Source: Sporosarcina sp. P34 (lineage in GTDB: Bacteria > Bacillota > Bacilli > Bacillales_A > Planococcaceae). From it: a stretch of DNA of 64,000 bases. Positions within the stretch are counted from its first letter, which is position 1, and the number at the start of each line of letters is the position of its first letter. The stretch spans positions 1-64,000 of the forward strand of contig NZ_PDZC01000002.1 in NCBI RefSeq assembly GCF_002743375.1, read 5' to 3'. Position numbers and translations under genes: made by a program. Below, in pieces: positions 17,912 through 28,546 of the stretch. The notes under the pieces are model-generated. The model ran no database searches. It was given only the letters and a program-made list of their open reading frames with translations, and was not told the DNA's origin.

Positions 17912-20101
17912 TTAGTTTTGAACGGCTGCTTTTTGTTTTGCTTTCGCTTTTGCTTCAATACGACGAGCATGCAAGATTGGCTCTGTATATCCGCTTGGCT
18001 GTTCTGCCCCTTTAAAGATTAGGTCAGAAGCTGCTTGGAATGCGATGGAGTCATCATAGTTCGGTGCCATCGGCTGATATAATTCATCATCAGCGTTCTG
18101 CTGATCCACTACTATTGCCATACGCTCCAATGTTTCTTGTACTTGCTCTTTCGTACAAACACCGTGACGTAACCAGTTGGCAATGTGCTGGCTGGAAATA
18201 CGCAATGTTGCACGATCTTCCATTAATCCGACATCATTAATATCAGGAACCGTTGAACATCCTACACCTTGGTCAATCCAGCGAACAACATAGCCCAGGA
18301 TCCCTTGTGCATTGTTATCCAGCTCCGATTGTACTTCTTCAGCAGACCAATCTGTATTAGGTGCCAATGGAATAGTTAGGATACCATCACGATAATCGAT
18401 CGAACTGTCAATTCCAGCCTGTACTTCTTTAACATTTACTTCATGGTAGTGCAATGCATGTATAATTGCAGCTGTTGGAGATGGAACCCACGCAGTGCTC
18501 GCTCCTGCTTTTGGATGTGCAATTTTCTGTTCAAGCATTGCAGCCATTAAGTCAGGCATAGCCCACATTCCTTTACCAATTTGCGCATGTCCAGGTAGGC
18601 CCGCCCGGATTCCCACTGCCACGTTTGCAGCTTCATAAGAAGATAGCCATTCAGATGCCTTCATATCAGCTTTTCTAATAACAGGACCAGCTTCCATAGA
18701 TGTGTGGATTTCGTCACCCGTACGGTCAAGGAATCCAGTATTGATAAATGCAATACGTTCTTTCACTTCATTGATTGCGGATTTCAAATTCAGTGACATT
18801 CTGCGCTCTTCGTCCATGACACCGATTTTAATTGTATGACGCTCAACACCTAGCAAATCTTCAATACGATTGAATAATTTGTTCGCAAATGCCACTTCTT
18901 CTGGACTATGCATTTTCGGCTTTACGATATAAATAGAATTATGAAGCGAGTTTTTAAACGCTACATTTTCTTTAAAGTTATGCGTAGCAATTAAAGATGT
19001 AAGAACACCGTCCAAGATGCCTTCAGGTACTTCATTACCGTTTTCATCGAGAATCGCATTATTTGTCATTAAATGACCTACGTTACGTACGAACATTAAT
19101 GAACGACCACGAAGTGTCAACTCTTTGCCGTCTACACCTACATACGTACGGTCAGCATTCAATTTTCTAGTAACTGTTTTACTACCTCGTTTGAATGTGG
19201 ATTCCAAGTCACCCTTCATTAAACCAAGCCAGTTACGGTATACGCCCACCTTGTCTTCAGCATCAACTGCGGCGATAGAGTCTTCACAGTCCATTAACGT
19301 AGAGAGTGCTGCTTCAATTACAAGATCTTTCACACCCGCTTTATCGCTTTTACCAATCGGGTTGTTCTTGTCAATAGCGATTTCGATATGCAATCCGTTA
19401 TTCACCAACAATACTGCAGTCGGTGCATCTTTGGATCCATTATATCCAACAAACTTGGACTCATCTTGCAATTGAGTCTTGTTACCGCTCTCAAGCGTTA
19501 CTTCAAGTTTGCCTTCAACAATTTTATAAGCAGTTACATCTGCATGTGAACCTTCAGCCAAAGGCGCCGCTTGATCTAGCAAGTTTTTCGCGAAATCAAT
19601 TACTTTCTGTCCACGTACCGGATTGTATTCAACACCAGCTTCAGCACCCGCTTCATTACTGATTACATCAGATCCGTATAGTGCATCGTATAAACTTCCC
19701 CATCGTGCATTCGCTGCATTTAATGCATAACGAGCATTATCGATTGGCACTACCAATTGTGAGCCAGCTTGGTTTGCGATTTCATGATCAACATTAGCTG
19801 TTGTCACTTTGAAATCTTCGGGAACTGGCTCTAAATAGCCAATTTCTTGTAAAAACTCTTTATATTTAACGAAATCAATTTCGCCTTTATTATTTTGATG
19901 CCATTCATTAATGGTCTTTTGTAATTCATCACGTTTTTCTAATAGTGCTTTGTTTTCAGGAGCAAGTTCATGAATGAGCGAATCAAAGTTTGTCCAAAAT
20001 TGATCATTTTGAATTTCTAAGCCCGGAAGAACTTCTTCTTTTACGAAGTTATATAGTTCTGTTGCGACTTGCAATTTACCTACTTGTTCATAGTTTGTCA
20101 T
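17912..20101 (-). CDS. glcB: Malate synthase G
   Basis: Condenses glyoxylate with acetyl-CoA to malate. About 729 residues, the long G isoform that acts alone in glyoxylate use; no isocitrate lyase is in the window. Diagnostic segments include [16 protein letters not shown] near residue 135, [14 protein letters not shown], the active-site region [18 protein letters not shown], and a C-terminal catalytic domain with [16 protein letters not shown]. The ATG at 20101 lies 8 bases after AAGGGGTGG. A GTG four codons upstream abuts the ribosome site and is rejected. It is monocistronic; a palindrome about 200 bp upstream could be an operator. Confidence 0.95.
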   Translation of the reverse strand: MTNYEQVGKLQVATELYNFVKEEVLPGLEIQNDQFWTNFDSLIHELAPENKALLEKRDELQKTINEWHQNNKGEIDFVKYKEFLQEIGYLEPVPEDFKVTTANVDHEIANQAGSQLVVPIDNARYALNAANARWGSLYDALYGSDVISNEAGAEAGVEYNPVRGQKVIDFAKNLLDQAAPLAEGSHADVTAYKIVEGKLEVTLESGNKTQLQDESKFVGYNGSKDAPTAVLLVNNGLHIEIAIDKNNPIGKSDKAGVKDLVIEAALSTLMDCEDSIAAVDAEDKVGVYRNWLGLMKGDLESTFKRGSKTVTRKLNADRTYVGVDGKELTLRGRSLMFVRNVGHLMTNNAILDENGNEVPEGILDGVLTSLIATHNFKENVAFKNSLHNSIYIVKPKMHSPEEVAFANKLFNRIEDLLGVERHTIKIGVMDEERRMSLNLKSAINEVKERIAFINTGFLDRTGDEIHTSMEAGPVIRKADMKASEWLSSYEAANVAVGIRAGLPGHAQIGKGMWAMPDLMAAMLEQKIAHPKAGASTAWVPSPTAAIIHALHYHEVNVKEVQAGIDSSIDYRDGILTIPLAPNTDWSAEEVQSELDNNAQGILGYVVRWIDQGVGCSTVPDINDVGLMEDRATLRISSQHIANWLRHGVCTKEQVQETLERMAIVVDQQNADDELYQPMAPNYDDSIAFQAASDLIFKGAEQPSGYTEPILHARRIEAKAKAKQKAAVQN

Positions 20102-20453
20102 GGATAAAGCCACCCCTTAATATTTTTCCGCTACACTGTTGTATAACATATAGCGATGAACACCCATCATTGTCCATTATCCGGCAACACCCCATAGCCC
20201 GTCGATTAGAAATCGACACAATAAAGACAAATGATTTCCTCACATGAAGACGTGTTAGTACTTATCATACCTAAAGTCTAGTTTACTTTCAACTGAATTG
20301 TGAAAATTTTCACATCATAGTTATTCATCTTTAAGACAACCTATTCGCAACAGTTATATAACAGCTGGCGTAATATGTTGTTATATCTTTTTGTAGTCTA
20401 CTTCCATATCGTTAGTTGTTCTTTACCACTCATCATGAAATTCTAATAGCAAG
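20102..20453. other. Divergent spacer glcB / metE leader
   Basis: No gene. It holds a short hairpin (GTCGATT/AATCGAC, near 20202-20218) and a perfect 16-bp palindrome, TGTGAAAATTTTCACA, at 20299-20314. The palindrome could be a regulator site for either gene. Confidence 0.45.
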
Positions 20454-20482
20454 TTGACACACTATTTAGCATGTGATAGCTT
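20454..20482 (+). promoter_or_regulatory. Probable metE promoter
   Basis: TTGACA at 20454 is followed 17 bases later by TAGCTT, a weak -10. Its position about 30 bases before the cobalamin aptamer is right. Confidence 0.45.
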
Positions 20483-20512
20483 TAGAGACAATCATCTGAA
20501 TTGAATAGTTTG

Positions 20513-20752
20513 AAAAGTAGGTGGAATGAAAATATTTTCATTTCTTAAAAGGGAATCCTTTTCTTGGAGCGGTCCCGCCACTGTGAAGACGCTAATGCGT
20601 CCAGCCAGACACCTGCCTATTTTTCATGACGCTAATCCTACGGTGAATAGGGAAGTGTTAGACAGACGCAATGTATAATCACATGCTTATAAGTAGCATG
20701 TTATTTTATACGTACTCGCATTTCTAACATTTCCCCTAGAGATGTTTTTTTT
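20513..20752 (+). promoter_or_regulatory. Cobalamin riboswitch with terminator
   Basis: The aptamer shows AAAGGGAATCC, GGAGCGGTCCCGCCACTGTGA and the B12 box AGCCAGACACCTGCC, closed by GTAGGTG/CACCTGCC. The expression platform has GTGTTAGA, which can pair with TCTAACAT as an antiterminator. AACATTTC/GAGATGTT followed by eight Ts (20726-20752) is the terminator. Cobalamin should switch off metE. This suggests the cell also has or expects a B12-dependent methionine synthase. Confidence 0.95.
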
Positions 20753-20781
20753 ATTGAAAAAAATCAAGGGGGAAATTATCT

Positions 20782-23076
20782 ATGGTAAAAAGCAGTATAA
20801 CGGGTTATCCCGTAATAGGTGAAAATCGTGAGTGGAAACGTGCACTTGAGGCATTTTGGTCAATGAAGATCTCGGAAGACGAGCTTCTTCAAACAACGAA
20901 AGAGATTCGCTTGGCAAACTTGAAGAAACAGCAAGATGCTGGCGTTGATTGGATTGCTGTAGGCGACTTCACATTGTATGATCGCGTACTGGATACGTCA
21001 GCCATGTTCGGAATCATTCCTTCCCGCTATAACTGGAAAGGTGGACAAGTTTCCACTTCCACATACTTTTCGATGGCCCGCGGTAATGATGAAGCGGTTG
21101 CCTCCGAAATGACAAAATGGTTCAATACAAACTATCACTATATCGTGCCTGAATACGAAGGCCAGCGTTTTGAACTAACGGAAAACAAGCCTCTAGCTGC
21201 TTATCGTGAAGCCAAGAGCGAACTGGGTATTGAAGGTAAACCTGTTCTACTAGGCCCGTATACATTACTAAAGTTATCTAAAGGGTACGAGGATAAAGAT
21301 GTACCATCTATTATCCTACAACTGATACCCCTCTATCAAAAAGTATTACAAGAATTACAGGATGAAGGTGTACAATGGATCCAAATCGACGAGCCGATTC
21401 TATGTACATCAATAAGTTCAGATGAAATGAAGACTGTTACAGAAATTTATTCACAACTATCGAAAAATCTAAGTGGACTGAATATTCTTCTACAAACATA
21501 TTTCGATTCAGTTGAACATTATAGTGAAACGATCGCGTTACCTGTTGCGGCTATCGGACTAGATTTCGTCCACGGACGCGAAAGAAATCTAGAGAACTTG
21601 AAGCAATATGGTTTCCCAGAAGATAAAATACTTGCAGCGGGAATTGTAGACGGTCGCAACGTATGGCGTTCCAATTTACGTGAAAAACTTACATTGACTG
21701 AAAATATTCAACAGCATGTTACAGCTGACAATTTATGGATTCAACCTTCATGTAGCCTGCTCCACTCACCTGTTACGACTCGCTCGGAACAGAAACTAGA
21801 TAAAACTATTTTGAACGCGTTAGCATTTGCTGACGAGAAGATTGGAGAAATTAAAGCTATTCAACTAGCAGTACAACATGGATACGAACAAGTTTCTCAG
21901 GCATTGGATGACAGTGAAGCAGCATTGACTGCATTTAATTCACTTCCTGCCCGCAATAATAAAGAAGTACGTGAAGCGACTTCGGGAAGTCTACTATCAG
22001 ACAGTAAGCGGAATCTTCCATTTGCAAAACGCAAAGTCAAACAACAGGAAAAATTCCAATTACCACTACTCCCTACTACCACCATCGGTAGCTTCCCACA
22101 AACACCGGAAGTACGGGCTACACGCAATAAATGGAGAAAAGGCGAAATTACAAATCAGCAATATAAAGATTTCGTTCAAGCGGAAATTAAAGAATGGATC
22201 GATATTCAAGAAGACTTGGGACTTGATGTATTGGTACACGGCGAATTCGAACGTACAGACATGGTGGAGTATTTCGGGGAAAAGCTTGACGGATTTGTTT
22301 TTACTGAAAAAGCATGGGTACAATCCTACGGCTCACGTTGTGTTAAGCCGCCAATTATCTTTGGAGACGTTACGTTTATTAAACCAATGACTGTGGAAGA
22401 ATCCGTTTATGCAAAATCTCTTACTGATCACGAAGTAAAAGGAATGCTCACGGGACCTGTAACCATTTTAAACTGGTCATTCGTTCGTGATGACTTATCC
22501 AGAGAAGAAGTGACAAACCAAATTGCACTGGCTTTGCGTAAGGAGATCGAAGCACTTGAAGCAGCCGGTATTCATATGATCCAAGTGGACGAGCCAGCAC
22601 TTCGTGAAGGTCTTCCATTGAAGAGAACTGAATGGAAGCACTATCTAGATTGGGCCGTTAATGCATTCCGCGTATCGACTGCATCAGTCGAAGATACAAC
22701 GCAAATTCATACGCATATGTGCTATTGTGACTTCAACGACTTTATTGAAGCAATTAGCGCACTCGATGCAGATGTAATCTCTATTGAAACGTCACGCAGT
22801 CATGGTGACTTAGTCGAGGCTTTCAATGAGTATCACTATGACAAAGGAATCGGTCTAGGTGTCTATGACATTCATAGTCCACGCGTTCCTGCAGTCGAAG
22901 AGATGACAGAGATTATTGACAAAGGTCTTGAAGTGCTTGAGCCTTCTCAATTCTGGATCAATCCCGATTGTGGTTTGAAGACGAGAAAGCGTGAAGAAAC
23001 AGTTGCAGCTTTAAAAAATATGGTAGTTGCAACTGTCCAGGCACGCGAAAAGTTAGGTATAGTAGCGGTAAAATAA
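20782..23076 (+). CDS. metE: Cobalamin-independent methionine synthase
   Basis: Transfers methyl from 5-methyltetrahydropteroyltri-glutamate to homocysteine, forming methionine. 764 residues with two homologous barrels. The N-terminal barrel starts at about residue 5 (TGYPVIGENREWKRALE). The C-terminal catalytic barrel starts near 430 (LLPTTTIGSFPQT). Zinc ligands are visible as His and Cys in HTHMCYCDF and Cys in WINPDCGLKTR. ATG follows AAGGGGGAAATTATCT. The B12 riboswitch in the leader and the metA gene 12 kb away under SAM-I control tie the locus to methionine supply. Confidence 0.97.
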   Translation: MVKSSITGYPVIGENREWKRALEAFWSMKISEDELLQTTKEIRLANLKKQQDAGVDWIAVGDFTLYDRVLDTSAMFGIIPSRYNWKGGQVSTSTYFSMARGNDEAVASEMTKWFNTNYHYIVPEYEGQRFELTENKPLAAYREAKSELGIEGKPVLLGPYTLLKLSKGYEDKDVPSIILQLIPLYQKVLQELQDEGVQWIQIDEPILCTSISSDEMKTVTEIYSQLSKNLSGLNILLQTYFDSVEHYSETIALPVAAIGLDFVHGRERNLENLKQYGFPEDKILAAGIVDGRNVWRSNLREKLTLTENIQQHVTADNLWIQPSCSLLHSPVTTRSEQKLDKTILNALAFADEKIGEIKAIQLAVQHGYEQVSQALDDSEAALTAFNSLPARNNKEVREATSGSLLSDSKRNLPFAKRKVKQQEKFQLPLLPTTTIGSFPQTPEVRATRNKWRKGEITNQQYKDFVQAEIKEWIDIQEDLGLDVLVHGEFERTDMVEYFGEKLDGFVFTEKAWVQSYGSRCVKPPIIFGDVTFIKPMTVEESVYAKSLTDHEVKGMLTGPVTILNWSFVRDDLSREEVTNQIALALRKEIEALEAAGIHMIQVDEPALREGLPLKRTEWKHYLDWAVNAFRVSTASVEDTTQIHTHMCYCDFNDFIEAISALDADVISIETSRSHGDLVEAFNEYHYDKGIGLGVYDIHSPRVPAVEEMTEIIDKGLEVLEPSQFWINPDCGLKTRKREETVAALKNMVVATVQAREKLGIVAVK

Positions 23077-23085
23077 TAAATTTAG

Positions 23086-23126
23086 GACTGTCTTAGAAAT
23101 CAATAGGATTTCTAAGACAGTTTTTT
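23086..23126 (+). terminator. metE terminator
   Basis: GACTGTCTTAGAAATC and GATTTCTAAGACAG form a long perfect stem followed by six Ts. Confidence 0.92.
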
Positions 23127-23283
23127 ATTCATAGTGTTTATAGTTGAGTAACTTGCACGGTTGTTGAAGAGGAATTTACATTGCAGAGAGGACATAGCCA
23201 TGCGAAATCGCTCCTCTTTTGCATCCTTTGCAAGAACAAATGACGTGTTACGAGCATGCACTTGAATTTGAATTCCATATTAT

Positions 23284-23334
23284 AAAAGAGGACGTCCCAT
23301 GAAGTAAAGTAACTTCAGGGACATCCTCTTTTAA
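23284..23334 (-). terminator. rib operon terminator (conserved-apex type)
   Basis: On the minus strand AAAGAGGATGTCCC pairs with GGGACGTCCTCTTT. The apex TGAAGT...ACTTCA is shared with the terminators of argD and pepA. Confidence 0.85.
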
Positions 23335-23346
23335 CTCCATTACTAA

Positions 23347-23814
23347 TCAGTCGAACTGCTTTGCTAGGTTTGCCATTTCAATAGCGGATACCGCTGCATC
23401 CCAGCCTTTGTTCCCCGCTTTAGTGCCTGCACGCTCGATTGATTGCTCAATCGTATCTGTTGTTAATACACCGAAAATAACCGGGATACCCGATTGCATG
23501 CTTGCTTGTGAAACACCTTTTGCCGCTTCGTTACAAACAAAATCGAAATGAGGTGTCGCACCACGAATTACCGTACCCAGCGTAATGACTGCATCATATT
23601 TTTTTGAGTCCGCCATTTTCTTTGCGATCAATGGAATCTCAAAAGCCCCCGGCACCCATGCTATGTCAACATCCGCTTCATCTACACCATGACGTTTGAA
23701 CGCGTCTTGTGCACCTGAAAGTAACTTACCTGTGATAAATTCGTTGAATCGTCCAACGACGATGCCTACCTTTAATCCCGTGCCTACTAAATGCCCTTCA
23801 AATAAATTACCCAT
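23347..23814 (-). CDS. ribH: 6,7-dimethyl-8-ribityllumazine synthase
   Basis: The penultimate riboflavin step, joining the ribityl pyrimidine with the 4-carbon unit from RibBA. 155 residues. Conserved stretches are [49 protein letters not shown] with the catalytic His, and [19 protein letters not shown]. Homologues form 60-subunit capsids around riboflavin synthase. ATG follows GAGGAGAGATGAAAC. It is the last gene of ribD-ribE-ribBA-ribH, 13 bases after ribBA. Confidence 0.96.
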   Translation of the reverse strand: MGNLFEGHLVGTGLKVGIVVGRFNEFITGKLLSGAQDAFKRHGVDEADVDIAWVPGAFEIPLIAKKMADSKKYDAVITLGTVIRGATPHFDFVCNEAAKGVSQASMQSGIPVIFGVLTTDTIEQSIERAGTKAGNKGWDAAVSAIEMANLAKQFD

Positions 23815-23827
23815 GTTTCATCTCTCC

Positions 23828-25021
23828 TCATAAAGTTAATAAATGACCAAGTTTTTCTGCCTTCGTGTGTAGGTACTTTTCGTTTGCTTCATTAAACGGT
23901 TGCTGAATCGCGACGCGTTCAACCACTTCTAGTTCATAGCCCTTTAAGCCAGCAATTTTCTTTGGGTTATTCGTTAGCAAGCGCATTTGCGTAATGCCAA
24001 GATTCCTGAGAATTTGTGCACCGATACCATAATCACGTAAATCAGCTGCAAATCCGAGTTTTGCATTCGCTTCTACGGTGTCATAACCTTGTTCTTGTAG
24101 TTCATAGGCTTTCAGTTTATTAATTAGGCCTATTCCCCTACCCTCTTGACGCATATACAACAAGACACCGCGCCCTTCTTCTTCAATTTGAGAGAGAGCA
24201 GTTTGTAGTTGCGGACCACAGTCACAACGGCACGATCCAAAGACGTCACCTGTTAAGCATTCTGAGTGAACTCTTACTAAGACCGGCTCTTCGGTTGTAA
24301 CGTCTCCTTTTACCAGTGCGACATGTTCTTTTCCTGTCATAGTTTCAGTATAGCCAACCATGCGGAACTCGCCATAATCTGTCGGTAGCTTGATCTCTGC
24401 TTCACGTATGACTAATTGCTCTCTTTGTAAACGATAATGAATCAGGTCTTGAATGGTGATGAGTTTCAGATCTAGTTCTTCAGCCATCTGTCGTAATTCT
24501 GGCACACGCGCCATCGTTCCGTCTTCACTCATGATTTCACAAATTACGCCTGCCGAAGCACTGCCTGCCAGTCGCGCCAAATCAATCGCAGCTTCAGTAT
24601 GCCCCGTACGTTCTAGTACACCGCCTGACTTTGCTACAAGTGGAAATATATGTCCAGGACGTTTGAATTCACCCGCAGTAGCACTTGGATCCATCATTTT
24701 AACGATTGTATCCGCACGTTCAAATGCACTGATTCCAGTATGTGTAGAGCGATGATCGACACTTATTGTAAACGCAGTGCCATGTGAATCCGTATTATTA
24801 TCCGTCATCATCTGTAAGCCTAGTTGGGCGGCTTTTTGTTCTGTTATCGGCACACAAATCAAGCCTCGGCCTTTCGTTGCCATGAAGTTGATGATTTCAG
24901 GCGTAATACTGTCTGCTAGTGCCACGAAATCGCCTTCATTCTCTCGGTCTTCATCATCGACTACGATGACGACTTTACCTTGTCGTAAATCTTCTAATGC
25001 TTCTTCGATTGTATGGAACAT
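23828..25021 (-). CDS. ribBA: Bifunctional DHBP synthase / GTP cyclohydrolase II
   Basis: The N-terminal half (residues 1-200) is 3,4-dihydroxy-2-butanone 4-phosphate synthase, with [15 protein letters not shown] and [13 protein letters not shown]. The C-terminal half is GTP cyclohydrolase II, with zinc-binding [14 protein letters not shown] and RQEGRGIGL. The protein feeds both branches of riboflavin synthesis. The ATG at 25021 (MFHTIEEAL) is well spaced from AAGGAGTG; an ATG two codons upstream is too close. Operon position between ribE and ribH is the Bacillus order. Confidence 0.96.
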   Translation of the reverse strand: MFHTIEEALEDLRQGKVVIVVDDEDRENEGDFVALADSITPEIINFMATKGRGLICVPITEQKAAQLGLQMMTDNNTDSHGTAFTISVDHRSTHTGISAFERADTIVKMMDPSATAGEFKRPGHIFPLVAKSGGVLERTGHTEAAIDLARLAGSASAGVICEIMSEDGTMARVPELRQMAEELDLKLITIQDLIHYRLQREQLVIREAEIKLPTDYGEFRMVGYTETMTGKEHVALVKGDVTTEEPVLVRVHSECLTGDVFGSCRCDCGPQLQTALSQIEEEGRGVLLYMRQEGRGIGLINKLKAYELQEQGYDTVEANAKLGFAADLRDYGIGAQILRNLGITQMRLLTNNPKKIAGLKGYELEVVERVAIQQPFNEANEKYLHTKAEKLGHLLTL

Positions 25022-25035
25022 CTTCATTCACTCCT

Positions 25036-25680
25036 TCACATAAATCCGTGTTGTTGTAAAAAGTCTTTTGACATCGTTTGACCCGTATCTTGTCTTTTTC
25101 GCAACATATTTTCTACATACTTAGCAAGCATATCGCATTCGAAGTTGACAATATCTCCTACTTGCTTTTTCGCAATGACTGTCATTTCCTGTGAATGCGG
25201 AATCAACGAAATCGTAATATCCGTATCTTGCACTTCGAAGATCGTCAATGAAGTACCATCCAATGCGATAGAGCCTTTATGTAACAGATAGGAGTCATAT
25301 CCTTGAGGTAATGACAAGCGTATATATAATGCGTTATCAACTGTTCGCTTGTCACGAATCGTAGCTATTCCGTCTACGTGCCCCGTGACAAAATGTCCGC
25401 CAAACCTACCATTTGCCGCGAGTGCCCGCTCCAGATTCACAGGACTTCCCGTCGCTAATTGTCGTAGTGAAGTAGAGGTGATGGTTTCAGGCATGACGTC
25501 CGCAGCAAACTGATCTTTTGTAAAACTCTTTACCGTCAAACAGACACCATTGACTGCGATGCTATCCCCTATTCTCACATCTGTCAAAACAAGGGATGCA
25601 GCGATCGTCACTGTCATAGATTGAGCACCTGGTTGTATTTGCTTAACTGAACCAATTTCTTCAATTATTCCTGTAAACAT
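25036..25680 (-). CDS. ribE: Riboflavin synthase, alpha subunit
   Basis: Dismutates two lumazine molecules to riboflavin. 214 residues with two tandem lumazine-binding barrels. The first starts [14 protein letters not shown] with [10 protein letters not shown]. The second starts near residue 98 with [15 protein letters not shown], followed by LDGTSLTI and [11 protein letters not shown]. The start overlaps closely with ribD (3 bases between). Downstream ribBA begins 14 bases later, so the genes are co-transcribed. Confidence 0.96.
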   Translation of the reverse strand: MFTGIIEEIGSVKQIQPGAQSMTVTIAASLVLTDVRIGDSIAVNGVCLTVKSFTKDQFAADVMPETITSTSLRQLATGSPVNLERALAANGRFGGHFVTGHVDGIATIRDKRTVDNALYIRLSLPQGYDSYLLHKGSIALDGTSLTIFEVQDTDITISLIPHSQEMTVIAKKQVGDIVNFECDMLAKYVENMLRKRQDTGQTMSKDFLQQHGFM

Positions 25681-25683
25681 AAT

Positions 25684-26772
25684 TCAATGACCCTCTTTCG
25701 GTACCGCTACGATTTTAATGTCTGGACCAATCATCTCTACACTTTCAAAGGTTAAGGGAAACGCTTCATTCATCAATCGAGGATCTAGCCCGCCAATCGG
25801 TGTCAAAGATCCAATTCCTCCAAGCAATTTGGGTGCTACGTAGCAAATGACTTTCTGCACTGCGCGTGCTTTAACAAATGAAGCATTAATAGCTGCTCCA
25901 CCTTCAACAAGCAATGTCATCACACCACGTCTTCCTAATTCTAGTAGAATATCTTCTACAATCAACTGGGCTTTCTGCATTCGGATGATCTGGACATGCG
26001 GTTTCACAAGTAACTTTTCACGTGTTAACTCCGCGTATTTCCCGCAAAAAATCCACGTTGGGGCTTCTGCATTTTGAATGACTTGACTAGATTCCGGTGT
26101 CCGTAATGATGTATCTAAAATAACTCGAATAGGATGTTGTCCACCTAGGGGCAGTCTGGTGGTGAGAAGAGGATTATCGTGAAGAAGTGTTTGTACACCT
26201 ACTAAAATTGCATCCTGTGTATGGCGAAGCTGATGGACATCGAGTCGCGCTTGCTCACTCGTCACCCATTTACTATCTCCTTTTGAAGTCGCAATTTTAC
26301 CGTCTATCGTCATAGCTGTTTTCATTGTCACATGAGGTGTTTTGGTTTTAATAAAATGAAAAAATGGTTGATAAAGTTTTTTAGCGCGTTCAACTGAAAC
26401 AGATTCGGTTACTTCCACTCCTCCTCCACGAAGTTTCGCAATACCTTTACCCGCTACAAGTGGATTAGGATCCGTTGTCGCAACATAGACATGCTTTATA
26501 CCCGCTTGAATGATGGCATCAGCACAAGGTGAAGTTTTGCCAGTGTGAGAACAAGGTTCAAGCGTTACATATAAATCAGCATCTCTTGCACTCGCTCCCG
26601 CCATATCAAGTGCGATTCGTTCCGCATGGCGCTCTCCCGCTTGTAAATGTGCGCCCATTCCAATGATTCGGTTTGTCTTTACGACGACCGCACCTACTGG
26701 TGGATTGGGAGAGGTTTGACCTGCCACATTTTCTGCGAGTTGCAAAGCCATTTCCATATAATTCTGATTCAT
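25684..26772 (-). CDS. ribD: Bifunctional riboflavin deaminase/reductase
   Basis: The N-terminal cytidine-deaminase fold has zinc ligands in GERHAERIA and EPCSHTGKTSPCADA. The C-terminal reductase has MTIDGKIATSKGDSKWVT, LHDNPLLTTR and LLVEGGAAINASF. It carries out the second and third steps of the pathway. The ATG at 26772 gives 362 residues, equal to known RibD. The frame runs 21 codons upstream into the riboswitch terminator, so a longer protein is rejected. It is the first gene of the FMN-controlled operon. Confidence 0.95.
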   Translation of the reverse strand: MNQNYMEMALQLAENVAGQTSPNPPVGAVVVKTNRIIGMGAHLQAGERHAERIALDMAGASARDADLYVTLEPCSHTGKTSPCADAIIQAGIKHVYVATTDPNPLVAGKGIAKLRGGGVEVTESVSVERAKKLYQPFFHFIKTKTPHVTMKTAMTIDGKIATSKGDSKWVTSEQARLDVHQLRHTQDAILVGVQTLLHDNPLLTTRLPLGGQHPIRVILDTSLRTPESSQVIQNAEAPTWIFCGKYAELTREKLLVKPHVQIIRMQKAQLIVEDILLELGRRGVMTLLVEGGAAINASFVKARAVQKVICYVAPKLLGGIGSLTPIGGLDPRLMNEAFPLTFESVEMIGPDIKIVAVPKEGH

Positions 26773-26821
26773 TGAGCAACACTCCAGCTTACGGTATTCC
26801 TCTAGTGACAATTCTACATAC

Positions 26822-26853
26822 AAAAAGCCCCACAAAAGATTATGCGGGGCTTG
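26822..26853 (-). terminator. FMN riboswitch terminator
   Basis: On the minus strand AAGCCCCGCATAA folds with TTTTGTGGGGCTTTTTG just before the ribD ribosome site. Confidence 0.9.
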
Positions 26854-26920
26854 TAACCATGACTAAATAAACGTTATAAACAGTAATAAAAAATCATTAC
26901 ATGTAGTATATACGCACTGT

Positions 26921-27060
26921 TCCTTCTCTCATCCAGACTTTAACTGTCGGCTTTGGAGTTTCACCAAATCCACCTTCCGCTTATTGAAAGCATCCGGGTC
27001 ACGGACTAAGAGCTTGCTAGCTCATCACCGTCGGTAGGGAATTACACCCTGCCCCGAAGG
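26921..27060 (-). promoter_or_regulatory. FMN riboswitch (RFN element)
   Basis: On the minus strand: CCTTCGGGGCAGGGTG, then AATTCCCTACCGACGGTGAT, AGTCCGTGACCC, GGTGGATTTGGTGAAACTCC, CCGACAGTTAAAGTCTGGAT and the closing GAGAGAAGGA. These are the conserved RFN blocks. FMN binding should cause premature termination of the rib operon. Confidence 0.97.
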
Positions 27061-27081
27061 AAACATATTCGATTAACTAAA

Positions 27082-27111
27082 AGTCTAGCACATATGATGA
27101 CTAAATAACAA
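27082..27111 (-). promoter_or_regulatory. rib operon promoter
   Basis: On the minus strand TTGTTA and TAGACT are separated by 18 bases. The start would fall just upstream of the RFN element. Confidence 0.55.
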
Positions 27112-27282
27112 TAGTTGAATATTTATTCTGACGACAACATCCATTTTTGACAATCATAACGATCTGATGTACAGGGATTGGTTCCATTACCCAAATTCGC
27201 TTCTCAAGCTTTTGCACGGAATGAATATCTTCGATAATCGTCAATTTTCTGACTTCTATACCCTTCTTCAGACTGTCATCTT

Positions 27283-28410
27283 CTATTTTTTAGACTGGAA
27301 TGTTAATTCAATTGCAGTAGTTAAAATTTCGACTCCTGTTGCCAACGCGTCTTGATTAAATGTCATGTGTGGATGGTGGAGTCCTGGCGTTAAGCCGCAT
27401 CCCAATCCTAGCATTGTACTTTTGACAGTTGGTCGTTTTACAGAATAGAAGTGAAAATCTTCCCCGCCTGGTGTGACAACAGTACGTGTAGTCTTCTCTT
27501 TACCGATCACTTTAGCAATCGCTTGGTACATTAGATCTTCTGCTTCAACATTTACTTCCGCTGCGACCATTTCTGCCATAACTTCATAGTTAATGTCTAC
27601 ATCGTATTGTCTTTCTACTGCTTGAATCACACGTTCCACTTGTTCATATAATTCATCCATCACCACATTTTCCTGGGCTCGTAAATCCAAACTGAATTTA
27701 GCATTGCCGGGAATGATATTGGCAGATTCTCCTCCCGCTTGGAACATCGTCATCTTCGCTGTATGTGAAACCATTGGATTACAATGAATGGACTGTAAAC
27801 CTGCTACCAACGTAGCCCCGACCTCAATGGCATTCTTTCCTTGATGCGGTCTTGCACCATGTGCTTCTGTTCCCTTTATCGTTCCACTAATCATTTTCGC
27901 CGCACCGTGACGCAGTGAGGCAGCGGAGTAACCGTCAGCCATTTCATCCGCTGCTCTTACATGAACGCCGTATAAGTAATCGATATCATCGATCAATCCC
28001 TGCTCCAGAACAGCTAGCGCACCTTTTCCCTTCTCTTCCGCAGGCTGAAAGAATACTTTTAATGTGCCTTTCTCGGGAATTCCACGTTCTTTCGCCATAA
28101 GCAATGCGCCAATTCCCATTGTCATATGCCCATCATGTCCGCATGAATGATTCGCTTGGTACACACCATCCACTTCTTGCCACAACGCATCTATATCTAC
28201 ACGTAATCCGACTACCGGCTTACCTTCACCGATCGTAACGGATAAACCTGTTATACCGTCGAATAACTTTACATTAAATCCTTCACGCTGAAGAAACTCT
28301 TTTAAGTAAGTTGTCGTTTTTGTTTCCTTCCAACTGACTTCCGGATGATTGTGCAAATGTGTAAACACTTCATCTAGTTTTGGCCTCAGTAATTGTACTT
28401 GCTCCTTCAT
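27283..28410 (-). CDS. M20 family amidohydrolase (aminoacylase, AmhX-like)
   Basis: A 375-residue cytosolic metallo-hydrolase. The metal site includes Cys/His in SCGHDGHMTMG and Glu-Glu in QPAEEKGKGA. The dimerisation lid contains GTEAHGARPHQGKNA, and a terminal His lies in HHPHMTFNQDAL. The pattern matches the aminoacylase/AmhX branch that cleaves N-acyl amino acids. The natural substrate is unknown. ATG follows TAGGAGGTATATGA. A gene-free stretch of about 170 bases separates it from the rib promoter. Confidence 0.87.
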   Translation of the reverse strand: MKEQVQLLRPKLDEVFTHLHNHPEVSWKETKTTTYLKEFLQREGFNVKLFDGITGLSVTIGEGKPVVGLRVDIDALWQEVDGVYQANHSCGHDGHMTMGIGALLMAKERGIPEKGTLKVFFQPAEEKGKGALAVLEQGLIDDIDYLYGVHVRAADEMADGYSAASLRHGAAKMISGTIKGTEAHGARPHQGKNAIEVGATLVAGLQSIHCNPMVSHTAKMTMFQAGGESANIIPGNAKFSLDLRAQENVVMDELYEQVERVIQAVERQYDVDINYEVMAEMVAAEVNVEAEDLMYQAIAKVIGKEKTTRTVVTPGGEDFHFYSVKRPTVKSTMLGLGCGLTPGLHHPHMTFNQDALATGVEILTTAIELTFQSKK

Positions 28411-28495
28411 TCATATACCTCCTAAAATCCAACTCTCATTATTTATTACGAACTGTTTATTCCTAAATTTTCAAACTCCTCAATAATTCTAGCAC

Positions 28496-28539
28496 AAAAA
28501 AGACTTCTCTATCACATCGCGTGAAGGGAAGTCTTTTTC
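28496..28539 (-). terminator. ctaB terminator
   Basis: AAAAGACTTC pairs with GAAGTCTTTTT, with a GCGTGAAGG/TCTATCAC inner region, immediately after the ctaB stop on the minus strand. Confidence 0.85.
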
Positions 28540-28546
28540 GTAATAA

